This document shows, in pieces, positions 31,393 to 41,522 of a stretch of DNA of 64,000 nucleotides (positions within the stretch are counted from its first letter, which is position 1; every line of letters starts with the position of its first letter). The stretch is from Teratosphaeria epicoccoides. Its lineage: Eukaryota; Ascomycota; Dothideomycetes; Mycosphaerellales; Teratosphaeriaceae. The notes below the pieces were generated by a model, which ran no database searches, was not told where the DNA came from, and saw only the letters and a program-made list of their open reading frames with translations. The stretch lies in NCBI GenBank assembly GCA_021401465.1, contig JADDMT010000005.1:496001-560000 (forward strand), written 5' to 3'. The position numbers and the translations under genes are program-made.

Positions 31393-32595
31393 CTAGTCAT
31401 GGCGCTTGCCGAACGCCTTGTCGTAGTCGGTGAGCACAAATCTGTATCGCACCTTGTTGTCCTTGACCCTCGTGACCGCCTCTTTGCAGCCCTCAGCACT
31501 GATCGGGATCTCCTCAATCCAGCTCTTGATGTTCTGCTTGCTCGCAAGGTCAAGCATAGCAAGCATCTCCGGGCGATTGCCAATATGCGAAGCACCAATG
31601 TACGTACCGTTGGGCGCAAAGTCCTGCGCCATTATGCTTGGGAGCGGCTCATCACCAAGACCGACCATGTGGAAGCGGCCCATGACCTTGAGCGTGCCCA
31701 GGTAGTTGGGCAGGTTGAACTTGTGGACAGCGTCGGCCGTATTGAGGATGAAGTCGAAGGTGAACTTGTACGGCTCATGCCAGTTCTCCTCGTTCGTGAC
31801 GATGAAGTGCTTGGCACCCATCTTAAGGGCGTCGTCCTTCTTATTCGGGCTGTGGGACAGGACGTAGACCTCGGCGCCGAGAGCGACGGCCCAGAGTACG
31901 GCGAAGTGTCCCAGACCGCCAAGACCTACGATGGCAACCTTCTTGCCTGGACCGCAGCCTAATCGCACGAGAGGCGAGTAGACGGTCAGACCAGCGCACA
32001 TCATTGGTGCGGCAATAGAGGTCTCGATGTTATCTGGGATCTTGAAGGTAAAGTACTCATGGGAGCGGATGTGCGAGGCATAGCCACCCTGAGCGATAGT
32101 GCCATCCTTGTATGGAGCGCCGTAGGTGTCCACCGAGTTCGGGCAGTAGTTCTCCTGGTCTGGGATATGTCAATGAAGCTTCAGCTGCGGAAGCGCCTGA
32201 ATCTTTGGCTTACCAGCCTTGCAATTGGCACAAGTCAGGTCGGCTTGGATCTGGGCACCGACACCCACGCGGTCGCCTACTTTGATGGTCTTGACGTCCT
32301 TGCCGACCTTGACCGCGCGGCCAATGACCTCGTGTCCAACGCAGAGTGGAAGCGGAGTCTCGCCCCATCCACCCGTGATAGAGTGAACATCTGAGCCACA
32401 GACACCACACGCGTCGATAGCAATGTCAATGTCGCGATCTTCGAAGGGCTTGAGCTTGAACTCCTCCTTGTGGAACTGAGCAGACCATCAATGTCGGCCA
32501 CGGGCTCTCGACCATCACGGTGCGCCACCACTCACCTCCTGCCACTTCTTCTGGTCCTTGATCACGAAGCCCTCAGCAGTTTCTGGGTAAGGCAT
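31393..32595 (-). CDS. Adh6-like NADP(H)-dependent alcohol dehydrogenase
   Basis: A zinc-dependent medium-chain dehydrogenase of the cinnamyl-alcohol/Adh6 group, expected to reduce aromatic and aliphatic aldehydes with NADPH in the cytosol. Exons 32595-32536, 32466-32214 and 32159-31393 give 359 residues. The introns of 69 and 54 nt have GTGAGT and GTAAGC donors. Exon 1 begins MPYPETAEGFVIKDQKKW, normal for fungal members. Catalytic zinc ligands appear in ACGVCGSDVHS and GHEVIG. Structural zinc cysteines appear in CANCKAGDQENYC, completed only by splicing. The nucleotide fold shows VGLGGLGHFAV, with a Ser-x-Ser segment after the second strand that favours NADPH. It is divergent from the Bdh1-like gene at 33486. 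Confidence 0.93.
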
Positions 32596-33485
32596 CTTTG
32601 CTGTCTTTCTGATGATGATTCTCGACGTTTGGTGAGGCACTGGGATCTATGGGCGCTGTTGTTCAGGACGAGGGAAGAGGGAAGAGAAAGAGGTGACGCT
32701 GCGAAAAACGCCCATGGAGTACACATCGATCTGTCTAAAAAGCGAGCGAGGGTGACCTCATTCGCCGTCAAAGGTCCCAAATCAACAGACCAGATCAGTT
32801 TTTCCGTAGCGCGTGTCATGCACGTTGTCGTAGGGGATGACCATTATGGCTCTTCCACCCAATGACATTGGTCAACGGGCGGAGTTGGATCCGCCTCGCA
32901 AGCTCCTAGCTCCAGGCACATCCAGCCTACGACCAGGACGACGGAGCAAGATCATCCAGTGATCTGGTGGCGAGAAACGACGCTCGGCCAACGATACTGG
33001 GAAAAAGTTGTGCTGCGAGGCACGTGTTGGCGACCCCACCAAAGGTCGCTCTGTTCACGTGCCGACTTGGAGGTCTTGATCAATCGTCGATCAGACTACA
33101 TGTACAACAAACCGTGACCTTCCAGAAGCTCGAGTGGGCGGTGAGCCACGAGGTTTGAAAACGAATGGCGCGCATGGTGCATGTCTTGGAATCCTCTCAG
33201 AAAGGAAGCTGTTCCCTCACCCCGCATCTTTCAAGGTGGCGACAGAGCCGCGCCTCAGCTGGCAAGCATCCCTGCTCGACGCCAATCCGCTGGCAGGCTG
33301 TGTCCTTTGGCATTCACATGATCCTGAATTCCTGAGAGATCAACCGAGGGAGTTGCACGTCACCAGAGGCGCCTCCGGACCGGGAGAACCGGGTGGCGAG
33401 GTGAGACTACATATGCCTCCTCTTCCCCAGGGTAGGCGAGGTTCCATGTTTCTTCTTTCGCGCGGTCGAATAGAGTGATTCCGTC
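32596..33485. promoter_or_regulatory. Divergent promoter of two alcohol dehydrogenases
   Basis: About 890 bp between two start codons of opposite strands. Two perfect CACGTG palindromes lie at 33021-33026 and 33056-33061, 35 bp apart. Such E-boxes bind bHLH factors in fungi. Whether they control one or both genes is inference. No other gene is seen in this stretch. Confidence 0.5.
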
Positions 33486-34765
33486 ATGGATCGCGTTCAT
33501 AGCACCCAGCAACATGCAACGACGCAAGATGGCGACCACAAACCCCAGCAGCAGCCTGCGCCAACAGCCGGCAGCCAGATGAAAGCAGTCGTGTTCCACG
33601 GCAAAGAGGACCTGCGATTGGAAGATGTCCCAGAGCCTAAATGTGGTCCCGGCCAGATCAAAGTCAAGCCAGCATGGTGTGGCATTTGCGGTATGCCTCG
33701 ATCTGCCATCAGAGCATGCACGCCAGCTCATTCTGACTTTCACGGCAGGCACCGACCTGCATGAATATATGGGCGGTCCCTCCATTTGCCCCACAGAACC
33801 ACACCCTCTCACTGGAGAAAAGGTGCCACTCACCCTCGGCCACGAATTCAGCGGCGTGATTGAGGAACTTGGCCTTGGGGTGGCGGACAGGTTCAAGGTC
33901 GGAGATCGAGTATGTGTCCAACCAATCATCTACGATGGTGATTGCAGCGCCTGTCAGGACGGCGCGATCAATTGCTGTGACATGAATGGCTTCATTGGCT
34001 TGAGCGGTACGCTGTGCCATGCGAGCTATCTGAGTGATGAGCCGTGACTCACGTTGTTCAGGATGGGGCGGCGGCCTGTCTCAGCATGTCGTCGTCCCTG
34101 AGTATGCCGTGTACAAGCTCCCAGCCAATGTCGGTCTCGATGTCGGCGCGCTTGTCGAGCCCCTTTCCGTCGGTTGGCACGCTGTCAACAGATCGCCGTT
34201 CAAACCGACGGACTCCGTGCTGGTTCTCGGCGGAGGCCCCATCGGTCTTGCTGTTATCCAAGCGTTGAGAGCTCGTGGCGCGCGCCAAATCATCGTATCA
34301 GAAGTTGCAGCAATGCGCAAACAGTATGCGAGTGAGTTTGGCGCCCATGTCGTGCTAGATCCAACCAATGATGATATCGTGGCCAGATGCAAGGAGTCAA
34401 CAGGTGGTCGGGGCGTCGATTTGACCTTTGATGCTGCTGGCGTGCAGTCTGGACTCGACCAGGCGATTCTGTCTTTACGAGCGCGCGGGACTCTTGTCAA
34501 TATTGCGATCTGGGAGAAACGCTGTACCATCTTCCCGAATGATTTGGTGTTCAGGGAAAAGAACTACATGGGCGTTGCGACCTTCGTGAAGGGTGATTTT
34601 GAGCAAGTCATCCAGGCAATATCCGACGGCAGACTAGACATGTGTACGCAGATGATTACGAAAAGAGTCGACATGGGAGAGGTGCTCGAGGAAGGATTCA
34701 AGACTTTGATCAGGGACAAAGAGAACCAGGTCAAAGTGTTGGTGAAGTTGTCGGGGGAAATCTGA
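33486..34765 (+). CDS. Bdh1-like zinc dehydrogenase, (R,R)-butanediol/sorbitol type
   Basis: Likely oxidises vicinal diols or polyols with NAD(H), as 2,3-butanediol dehydrogenase does. Exons 33486-33690, 33749-34006 and 34062-34765 give 388 residues across introns of 58 and 55 nt. A 30-residue Gln/His-rich leader precedes MKAVVFHGKEDLRLEDV, the usual start, so the true initiator could be the ATG at MKAVV. Catalytic zinc ligands are in WCGICG and GHEFSGVIE. Structural zinc cysteines are in CSACQDGAINCC. The cofactor motif is LGGGPIGLAVIQ. Splicing joins LSG to WGGGLSQHVVVP, restoring a typical segment. The substrate cannot be read from sequence. Confidence 0.9.
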
Positions 34766-35756
34766 CGGGGAGATGATTGATACTGCTCCAACACCGCCAT
34801 TGGATGCAGGGCTGGCGCATGTATGTCGAGAGGCATTTTATCAAGCTCGAATACCAATAGTGTGCAATTCACGCGAATGTGATCTCATATTAGGCTGAGG
34901 AGCGATTCTCGTCTCTGCTCCACTTCCAGACTCCTCCTGTCAATCCCTAGCCTGCCTTTCCTCTGCTCTGGCGGCGCTTCGATCAGTATTCGCGACCGTG
35001 CGTGACGAGATGGTGCGTTGATAACGCATGCGGCGCGAGAACATGAGAGATGAAGCCTGAACTCTCAGTACCCCATCGCTCCAACATCCAAGCGACATTA
35101 TTCAAATGCTTCATGCAGCCAATGTGATGACCAAGCCATGGAGGACGTCGTCACCGAATCTTGGCACACCTTGGCATCTGCCATTACATCGATTGGGATG
35201 TTGTGGCTGTGGCTTCAGCTCGCGAGAAGTTAATTGACCAAGTTTTCATCAGGAACCGCTGTGGCTTTGCACAGGTACCGGGCGCAACTTGATAGGAGCG
35301 GAGGATTTGGCAGCGGTTAGGGATCGCGATTTGCGTCCGCTCGGGAGCTTGTGATGATCTGCACAGGTGTCGTGTGTGGCTTGTCGCCGAGGCATTCAGC
35401 GCCTCGCAAGACTGCCTAACGTAAGATACAGCGCGCAAGATCGCAGGGTGGTCATGTTATTGCCGATGCTCGGAAGACGACGCTTTGCGTGGGCTTCGAT
35501 CGAGACCGACGGCGGCGCGGGAGCTGCACCAACAATGGGCGCTCGCAAGCAACTTCTCTTCTAAGTTCTCCCCTTTGACTCGCCGTGTGGCTGTGCGTGA
35601 AACCAAAGCTACACCCCATGACGTATCAGGACCTTGTGATCTTTTAATTACGACTGTAACGGCCGGCCTCCAACGCGCAAAGACTCCTGGATCACGACAC
35701 ACGCCTTCCACCGCTTCCTCACCTCCTACACCATTCCGCGGCACTGAACGGTCACC
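34766..35756. other. Intergenic
   Basis: About 1 kb between the Bdh1-like gene and the MARVEL-type gene. No coding sequence, repeat or RNA gene is recognisable. The right end carries the MARVEL gene promoter and ends in a good CACCATGG start context. Confidence 0.45.
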
Positions 35757-36743
35757 ATGGGTCTCTTCAAGGGCGGCTTCTTGCGCCTATTCCAGACGTT
35801 CTTATACGCGCTGGCATTCTGCTGCACGGGCATCATCCTGGGCATCTACTCCTACTTCCTCTCGGTTTTGGCCGATCGAGATGCCACCGTACGTAGCGCT
35901 TGCAGCCGATTTTACAAAGAGTGCACAGGCTGACAACAGGTGCAGATCACAAAATCCGAAAAGGCTGTTGAGGGTCTTTCGGGCGCTGCAACGCTTTACC
36001 TGATATTCGCCGTCCTCCTGACATGCTGCTTCGGCGGCATCTCCGTCCTCGCCTTCATAGCCATCGTCCTCGACATCTGCTTCATCGGCTGCATGATCGC
36101 AGTTGCTGTTCTTACGCGACACGGTGCATCGTCCTGCCGCGGCATCGTTAACACCCCTCTCGGTACTGGAGAGGCTTCCCAGAGCACCGGTGGATTTGAC
36201 AACGGCGACATCACCTACTCTGTCCATCTGGGCACCGCATGCAGGCTCAACACTGCTGCTTTCGCGGTCTCGATCATTGCTGCATTCCTTTTCCTCTGCA
36301 CTGCCCTCATGCAGCTCGCGCTCATCCGCAACCACAGAAAGGAGAAGCGCTACGGCCCAAGCCCGGACAATAATTACACTTCTGGCCCTGGGAAGAGGCG
36401 CGGCTTTTTCGGCAGGAAGAACAAGAACGCGACAAAGGATGCTGAAATCGGCATGACGGGTACCGCTGTTGGTGCAGGTGCTGGTGCAGGTGCGGGTGCC
36501 ACCGCTGGCGGTCTTGCTGCCGGCCATCCAGACACCCGCCCGAGCCACGACACTGCGTACACCGGTTCGACCATGGGCGGCAATGGACTGGTGAACGACA
36601 AGGTTGATAACGCTGGCACTGTCCCACATGGCACGCACGGTGGGTACTACACTCAGCCACAGGGCACCGGTGTCAACCCGTACGGCTACGACAATACCGT
36701 AACGCAGCCGACGTACACCACCGGTACCGCAACCAACTACTAG
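35757..36743 (+). CDS. MARVEL-type four-helix membrane protein
   Basis: Probably a plasma-membrane or vesicle protein of the fungal MARVEL-like group. Exon 1 (35757-35888) encodes MGLFKGGFLRLFQTFLYALA and the first helix. A 51-nt intron follows, and exon 2 (35940-36743) holds three more helices around residues 60-80, 85-110 and 170-195. Total length is 311 residues. Two cysteines (SSCRGIV and GTACRLN) sit in the second loop, as in MARVEL proteins. The cytosolic tail is basic (KRRGFFGRKNKN), then Ala/Gly dipeptide-rich, then Gly/Tyr/Thr-rich. Two acceptor sites six bases apart (GTGCAG) would add or omit Val-Gln. The start lies in a strong context (CACCATGG). Confidence 0.85.
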
Positions 36744-37455
36744 ACGCGTATTTAAGCGCTACGACGCGTCAAAACAACGCGCGCATTCACGAAAATAAGC
36801 GCGACAGATGATATCACGGAAGACAGTACGATATTGTGAGGGCTAAGCTTCTGAGCCTGGCGCATGGAGGTTAGCTGGATGGATAAGTGCAGTCACAAGA
36901 GCCATGGATAATGCAATCGATATATGTCATGCAGCAAGAACAGGTAGATGTAATTAATGTCTAGAGATTGACAACGAATGCATATGACTTCATTATGCTC
37001 CCTTCTGACTGCCGGGACTGAGATCCTCTTGACTTATCATTAGACGTCAAAAAATTGTGCTTTTGACTCACTCAGAATGTAGGGCCGGGTGGAAAGGACG
37101 AGGATCGCATGGTGAAGAGGAGAACATATTTGTACAAAGCCGCTACGCTATATATCCATGCCACTGACCGGCGAGATCATTAGAGAGGGCGACGCGATGG
37201 CCTCGTTCTGAGGTCCTTCCTTCCTTGATCGTACATCCAGACACGGATCTCCATACGCTTCGCTCTGGCACATATCATCCGACCACCGACCAGCTGAAGT
37301 GGCGCCAGAACTCACGAAAGCCTTTTGAGACCATTAACTCCGAGATCTGGCCGCGTCTGCTCAACACGACTGCAGACGATGCTCACCAACTATGCGTTGA
37401 AGCCTGGACTCGCCGGCCCGAACAATCGTGCATCTCCATCATGGAGATCAACGTC
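36744..37455. other. Convergent intergenic region
   Basis: Between the 3' ends of the MARVEL-type gene (+) and the GrpE gene (-). No gene is supported. It should carry both terminators. Confidence 0.45.
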
Positions 37456-38205
37456 TTATGAATTCTTCACCACGCCCACTTTCGCAGCCCTCAGCACCCG
37501 TCCGTTATACACAAACCCCTTCTGTTGCGTGAAAAACGCCGTGCCATCCTCCTTATCCGGCTGCGGCGTCTGGAAGGTCGCCTCCATCCTATTTGGATCG
37601 AACTTCTCCTTCCCTTCCGCTGGATCGAATCTCTCCATCCCGTGCTTCTTTAGCGTGTCTAGCAAAATCTTCTCTGTCATCCTCAACCCAGAGTGCAGAT
37701 CCACTAAGTCTTTGTTCGTCTCTGCATTCAGCTTCTCAGGCGCGACGGTGATAAGAGCGCGATCGAGGTTGTCGACGCTGTCGAGCAGGTCTTTGGCAAA
37801 GCGCTGGAGGGCAAAGTCGCGGGCGGCTTGGACTTCACGCTTGGTCTGTTCTTGGAGGTTGCGGAATTCGGCGACTTGGCGTTTGAGGCGGTCGGTGAGG
37901 TCAATGTTCTCCTTCTTCTTGACCTCTAGTTCTTTTGCGATTGGATCTTCAGCTTTCGGTTGGGGTTCTGATGAGGTTGCTGTGTCGCCTTGGCCTTGGC
38001 CTTGGGCATCGGCTTGTGCTTCTGCTGTTTCCTGCTTCTTTGCCTCGGATTCTTGAGAGTACCGTCGGTGCGACGGTAATCGCTGGGAGGCGGGCGCCGC
38101 TGCTGATAGTCTGCAGAGCTGGAAGGGTGTCCGAGATACGCATCGTAGTGGTTGTTGCTGTCGCGCAGCGGATCGCAGTGATCGTAGGAATGTTCGCTGT
38201 ATCAT
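37456..38205 (-). CDS. MGE1: Mitochondrial GrpE nucleotide-exchange factor
   Basis: Co-chaperone that releases ADP from mitochondrial Hsp70 during protein import and folding. The ATG at 38205 gives 249 residues in one exon. Residues 1-50 form an Arg/Ser-rich presequence (MIQRTFLRSLRSAARQQQ). A Gln/Glu/Ala-rich linker leads to a long coiled coil (KELEVKKKENIDLTDRLKRQ), then the four-helix dimer region (DLLDSVDNLDRAL). The beta wing has the hallmark HGMERFDP and ends QQKGFVYNGRVLRAAKVGVV. The length is normal. It is divergent from the asparaginase gene. Confidence 0.95.
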   Translation of the reverse strand: MIQRTFLRSLRSAARQQQPLRCVSRTPFQLCRLSAAAPASQRLPSHRRYSQESEAKKQETAEAQADAQGQGQGDTATSSEPQPKAEDPIAKELEVKKKENIDLTDRLKRQVAEFRNLQEQTKREVQAARDFALQRFAKDLLDSVDNLDRALITVAPEKLNAETNKDLVDLHSGLRMTEKILLDTLKKHGMERFDPAEGKEKFDPNRMEATFQTPQPDKEDGTAFFTQQKGFVYNGRVLRAAKVGVVKNS

Positions 38206-38706
38206 CGTAGCTATGTGTACGAATTTGCTGATTGTCTCGACACAGCGATTGAAAGTGTAGAGCAAATGGAGAGTATGTGGCGATGTGCAGAGTCGAGATG
38301 ATGCTCTTCAAATCTTTTGACGATGATGCATGGGCCACCAGATCGGGCGACTTCGAGCTCCACTCCAGCACGCCGCATCTTCCAGAATGTCGCGTGCCTT
38401 CCTTCTTCATCAGCACACCATTACTGACATGCTGGAATTGTCCATCGGTAATCGGGGCTAAGAGCAGGCAGAGAGCTCTGCAGCATCCGTCATCAAACAC
38501 CATGTTGGTTCTAACTTTGGCTGTCACTGTAAACATGCCTCTCCTAAAATCCGATGGAAATGCAAAATGCTGACAATCACAACATCGATCTTGGCGCTGC
38601 GCTGTACACCAGCTTCCTGACCTTTCTTGATCCAGGCTGAACGACAATCGCATCATCGGAACTCAGTACATCGAAATTACATAGCGGATTCCCCAGATCG
38701 AGCAAG
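38206..38706. promoter_or_regulatory. Divergent promoter, MGE1 and asparaginase, with heat-shock-like element
   Basis: About 500 bp between two divergent starts. TTCCAGAA at 38380-38387 is an inverted nTTC/nGAA pair typical of a heat-shock element core, about 180 bp upstream of the MGE1 start. A third unit is imperfect (TGTCG). A heat-shock site would suit a chaperone gene, but a single pair can occur by chance. Confidence 0.35.
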
Positions 38707-40355
38707 ATGGCGCTTGAAAGAGTTGCTTCGCTTGAGGGCACTCCTGACTCCATTGTCCTGGTCATCATGACCGGTGGGACAATCTGTATGCAACCCAGCT
38801 CGGACGGTCTGATTCCTGCAACTGGCTTTCTCGACAGTGGAATGCGGCCAAGACCACAGTTCAATGATGGGTCACATCCTCAACCTTTACATGCATATTC
38901 TGGTGACGGTGGCAAGGCACTGTCCTTGAAAAGCCTACGAACGCCGTTGAGTCGCTACGGCCGACAAGTACAATACGCAGTCCTCGAGTTTGACACACTG
39001 CTTGATAGCAGTTCGATTGATGCCAAAGGATGGACCCAGATTGCCGTTGCGATCGAAAGAAACTACTCCTCGTCAGTCGTTGCCAGGTACTAGAGCCTAG
39101 ATTTGCACTAAAAGCATTGATACTTAGGTTCGACGCCTTTGTGGTCCTGCACGGCACGGACAGCTTGGCATATACCTCTTCAGCACTTTCATTCATGCTC
39201 AGCGACCTAGGAAAGCCTGTCATTCTGACCGGGTCTCAGGCACCAATCCACGAGCTACAGAGTGATGCCACAGACAACCTACTGGGCTCTTTGATACTTG
39301 CTGGGCACTTCCTCATACCGGAGGTCTGCCTGTTTTTCAACCACAAGCTTTTCCGTGGCAATAGAACAACCAAGGTCTCTGCAGACCAGCTTGCAGCCTT
39401 TGCGTCACCGAATTTTGCGCCACTAGCCACAATCACGAGCTCTCACATTCACGTAGCATGGGAGGCAATTCACCGACCGACAGAATTGAAGAAGTTGAGT
39501 CTACAGACCAACCTTCACCTGGCTCATGTGGCCTGCCTGCGAATCTTTCCTGGTATTAAGCCAGAAATGGTGGATGCTGTCATCAGAGTTCCAGGCCTTC
39601 GCGGACTAGTGCTTGAGACTTTTGGAGCAGGAAACGCGCCTAGTGGACCAGACAATGCCCTGATTAACATCTTCACAGACGCTGTACAGCGTGGCATCGT
39701 GGTTGTCAACGTTACGCAATGTCTGACGGGTTCTGTAAGCGCCGCTTACGCTCCGGCACAGATACTGGGCAAGGCAGGCATCGTATCTGGCAACGACATG
39801 ACCACCGAAGCTGCATTGACGAAGCTGTCCTACCTCATGGCTCTGCCGGACGTCAGTCCGACCGATGTGGTCAAGCTGATGGGAAAGAGCATCCGAGGCG
39901 AGCTTACTGGAAGCTCAAAAGTCTCCTTCACGTCCGGCGCCACAGCACTCTCTCACCAGCATGAGCTCCTCAGCCGCCTCTCCTACGCAATAGCGGGAGG
40001 CGACCTGGCACAAGTCCGCGAGGTCATGTCTCATGCTCCGGAATACCTGCTCAACGAGTCAGATTACTCAGGCAATACGCCACTCCATCTTGCGGCTACA
40101 GGACCTAATGCTGAAGTTCTGCGCTTCTTGCTGCAGAAGGGAGCCAGTGTGCACGTGCGGACCAAGACAGGCAACTCGCCTCTCTTTCTTGCCGCGGATG
40201 CTGGTTTGGAGTCCCATGTCTCATTGTTGAGGCAAGCAGGCGCGCATCTGCATCCGAGTGAGCTTGTGATGTCGAGGCTATTGAGAAATCAGCAAAGCAG
40301 TAGTCAGAAGTTGAGACGGTGCTGGGATATTGCTGAGGTCTTTAGTGACGAATGA
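38707..40355 (+). CDS. Type I L-asparaginase with C-terminal ankyrin repeats
   Basis: Predicted to hydrolyse L-asparagine. The architecture matches the ASPG/60-kDa type, where lysophospholipase and acetylhydrolase activities are also reported. A single intron ends at 39127. Its donor is either GTCAGT at 39072 or GTACTA at 39087, both in frame; the first gives 530 residues. Catalytic motifs are TGGT at residues 22-25 (first threonine) and HGTDS near 130-134 (second threonine and aspartate), followed by TGSQAPI. The latter half includes LETFGAGNAP and GIVVVNVTQC. Residues about 410-500 form two or three ankyrin repeats (GNTPLHLAATG, GNSPLFLAADAG). The first donor starts GTC, not GTR, unusual but seen elsewhere in this window. 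Confidence 0.88.
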
Positions 40356-40508
40356 GCAAGCCGAAACCTTGCAAGCCACCTCGCATGGATTGCGCCCTGC
40401 TTTCACAATGTCAATGGTGACAAAGACTTCATTGGAGCCTTACAAAACTAAATGGACGGCTATTGTAGGAGATCGCTTTGACTTCGATGCACGCAAGTGC
40501 CTGGCTAC

Positions 40509-41267
40509 TTAACGCCTGCCGCTGCCCATTTGAACCAAATACTGCCCGTACAGACCAACTGCAAACCTCATGACCATCCTCACAGATACTAGCAGCGTGA
40601 CATGATAGCAAATCTCTGTCCGGAGCTTAATATCATCACGAAGTCGAGACCAGTACTCGTGAGCGGTCTGCCGATTCCAGGACGCAAACTCTGCCCAACA
40701 ACCCGCCCACGTGAACACGGCCGCGCTGATCGCCATGTGCCCGAATATCGCTTTCAATCCTCGCGAAGGCACGTTGTCTGAGCCGGATGGCAAGTGCTGA
40801 ACCAGTACCAGGAAGCCAGCATTCTCGGCAGCGGCAACCTGGACAAGGCACAGATTCATGCAGTACTTGAAGATGCCATTTTGCAAAGGCGAGGGTCCCG
40901 TGGCATCGAGATTTTCCGGAAGCGTAGAAGCTACGAGTATTGGAGCATGCGCGACTGCGCCGAACAGGATGCCCATGGATGGGTCGAGGTTGGGTCTCGT
41001 CAAGAGGTGAGACCAGAGGAGGAGGTAAAGTGGCTCGGAAATCGCGTAGAGTACCACACTCGCACTTCCTGGTCCGACGAGGCGCTTGTGTTTCGAGATG
41101 CTTGAGATGATCCAAGGCTGGTGGAGTAGGCCGGTCTCGATGAGCATGGTGACGGTTGGGATGAAGAGCGTGATGAAAAACTCCGCGATCATGAGCACCA
41201 CGTGTAGGGCTCTGACATCGCTACATCTCCTCTGGAACGTCTGTCGAAGCCCAAGATAGCTGTGCAT
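40509..41267 (-). CDS. Polytopic membrane protein of unknown family
   Basis: Not recognised. A 252-residue single-exon reading starts at an ATG (41267). About six hydrophobic helices are visible: VVLMIAEFFITLFIPTVTML, ASVVLYAISEPLYLLLW, MGILFGAVAHAPILVA, NLCLVQVAAAENAGFLVLV, HMAISAAVFTWAGCWA and VTLLVSVRMVMRFAVGLYG. The arrangement resembles small fungal seven-helix proteins with a truncated first helix, so an upstream exon is possible. It lies tail to tail with the asparaginase gene, 153 bp apart. Substrate and location are unknown. Confidence 0.65.
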   Translation of the reverse strand: MHSYLGLRQTFQRRCSDVRALHVVLMIAEFFITLFIPTVTMLIETGLLHQPWIISSISKHKRLVGPGSASVVLYAISEPLYLLLWSHLLTRPNLDPSMGILFGAVAHAPILVASTLPENLDATGPSPLQNGIFKYCMNLCLVQVAAAENAGFLVLVQHLPSGSDNVPSRGLKAIFGHMAISAAVFTWAGCWAEFASWNRQTAHEYWSRLRDDIKLRTEICYHVTLLVSVRMVMRFAVGLYGQYLVQMGSGRR

Positions 41268-41522
41268 TCACCAAGACTTTTAGACAAATGGCTAAGCGTG
41301 GCATCTCGACGTTGTGAGTCGGTGCGACCATGGATTGCCAAGGCCAAGACTGCTAGGAAATCTTCTCCGGCATGCTTTCAAGTCTGCACAATAGCACGCA
41401 TGCCACGCTCGGAGGCAATTGTGGACAACGGGATCAGTAGCTGAGGATCACGGAATGCTGCTTGTGTGCACTTGGTCATCGATCCGCGCTTTACTCTTTA
41501 TCGTACGTACAGCGTTACTAGG

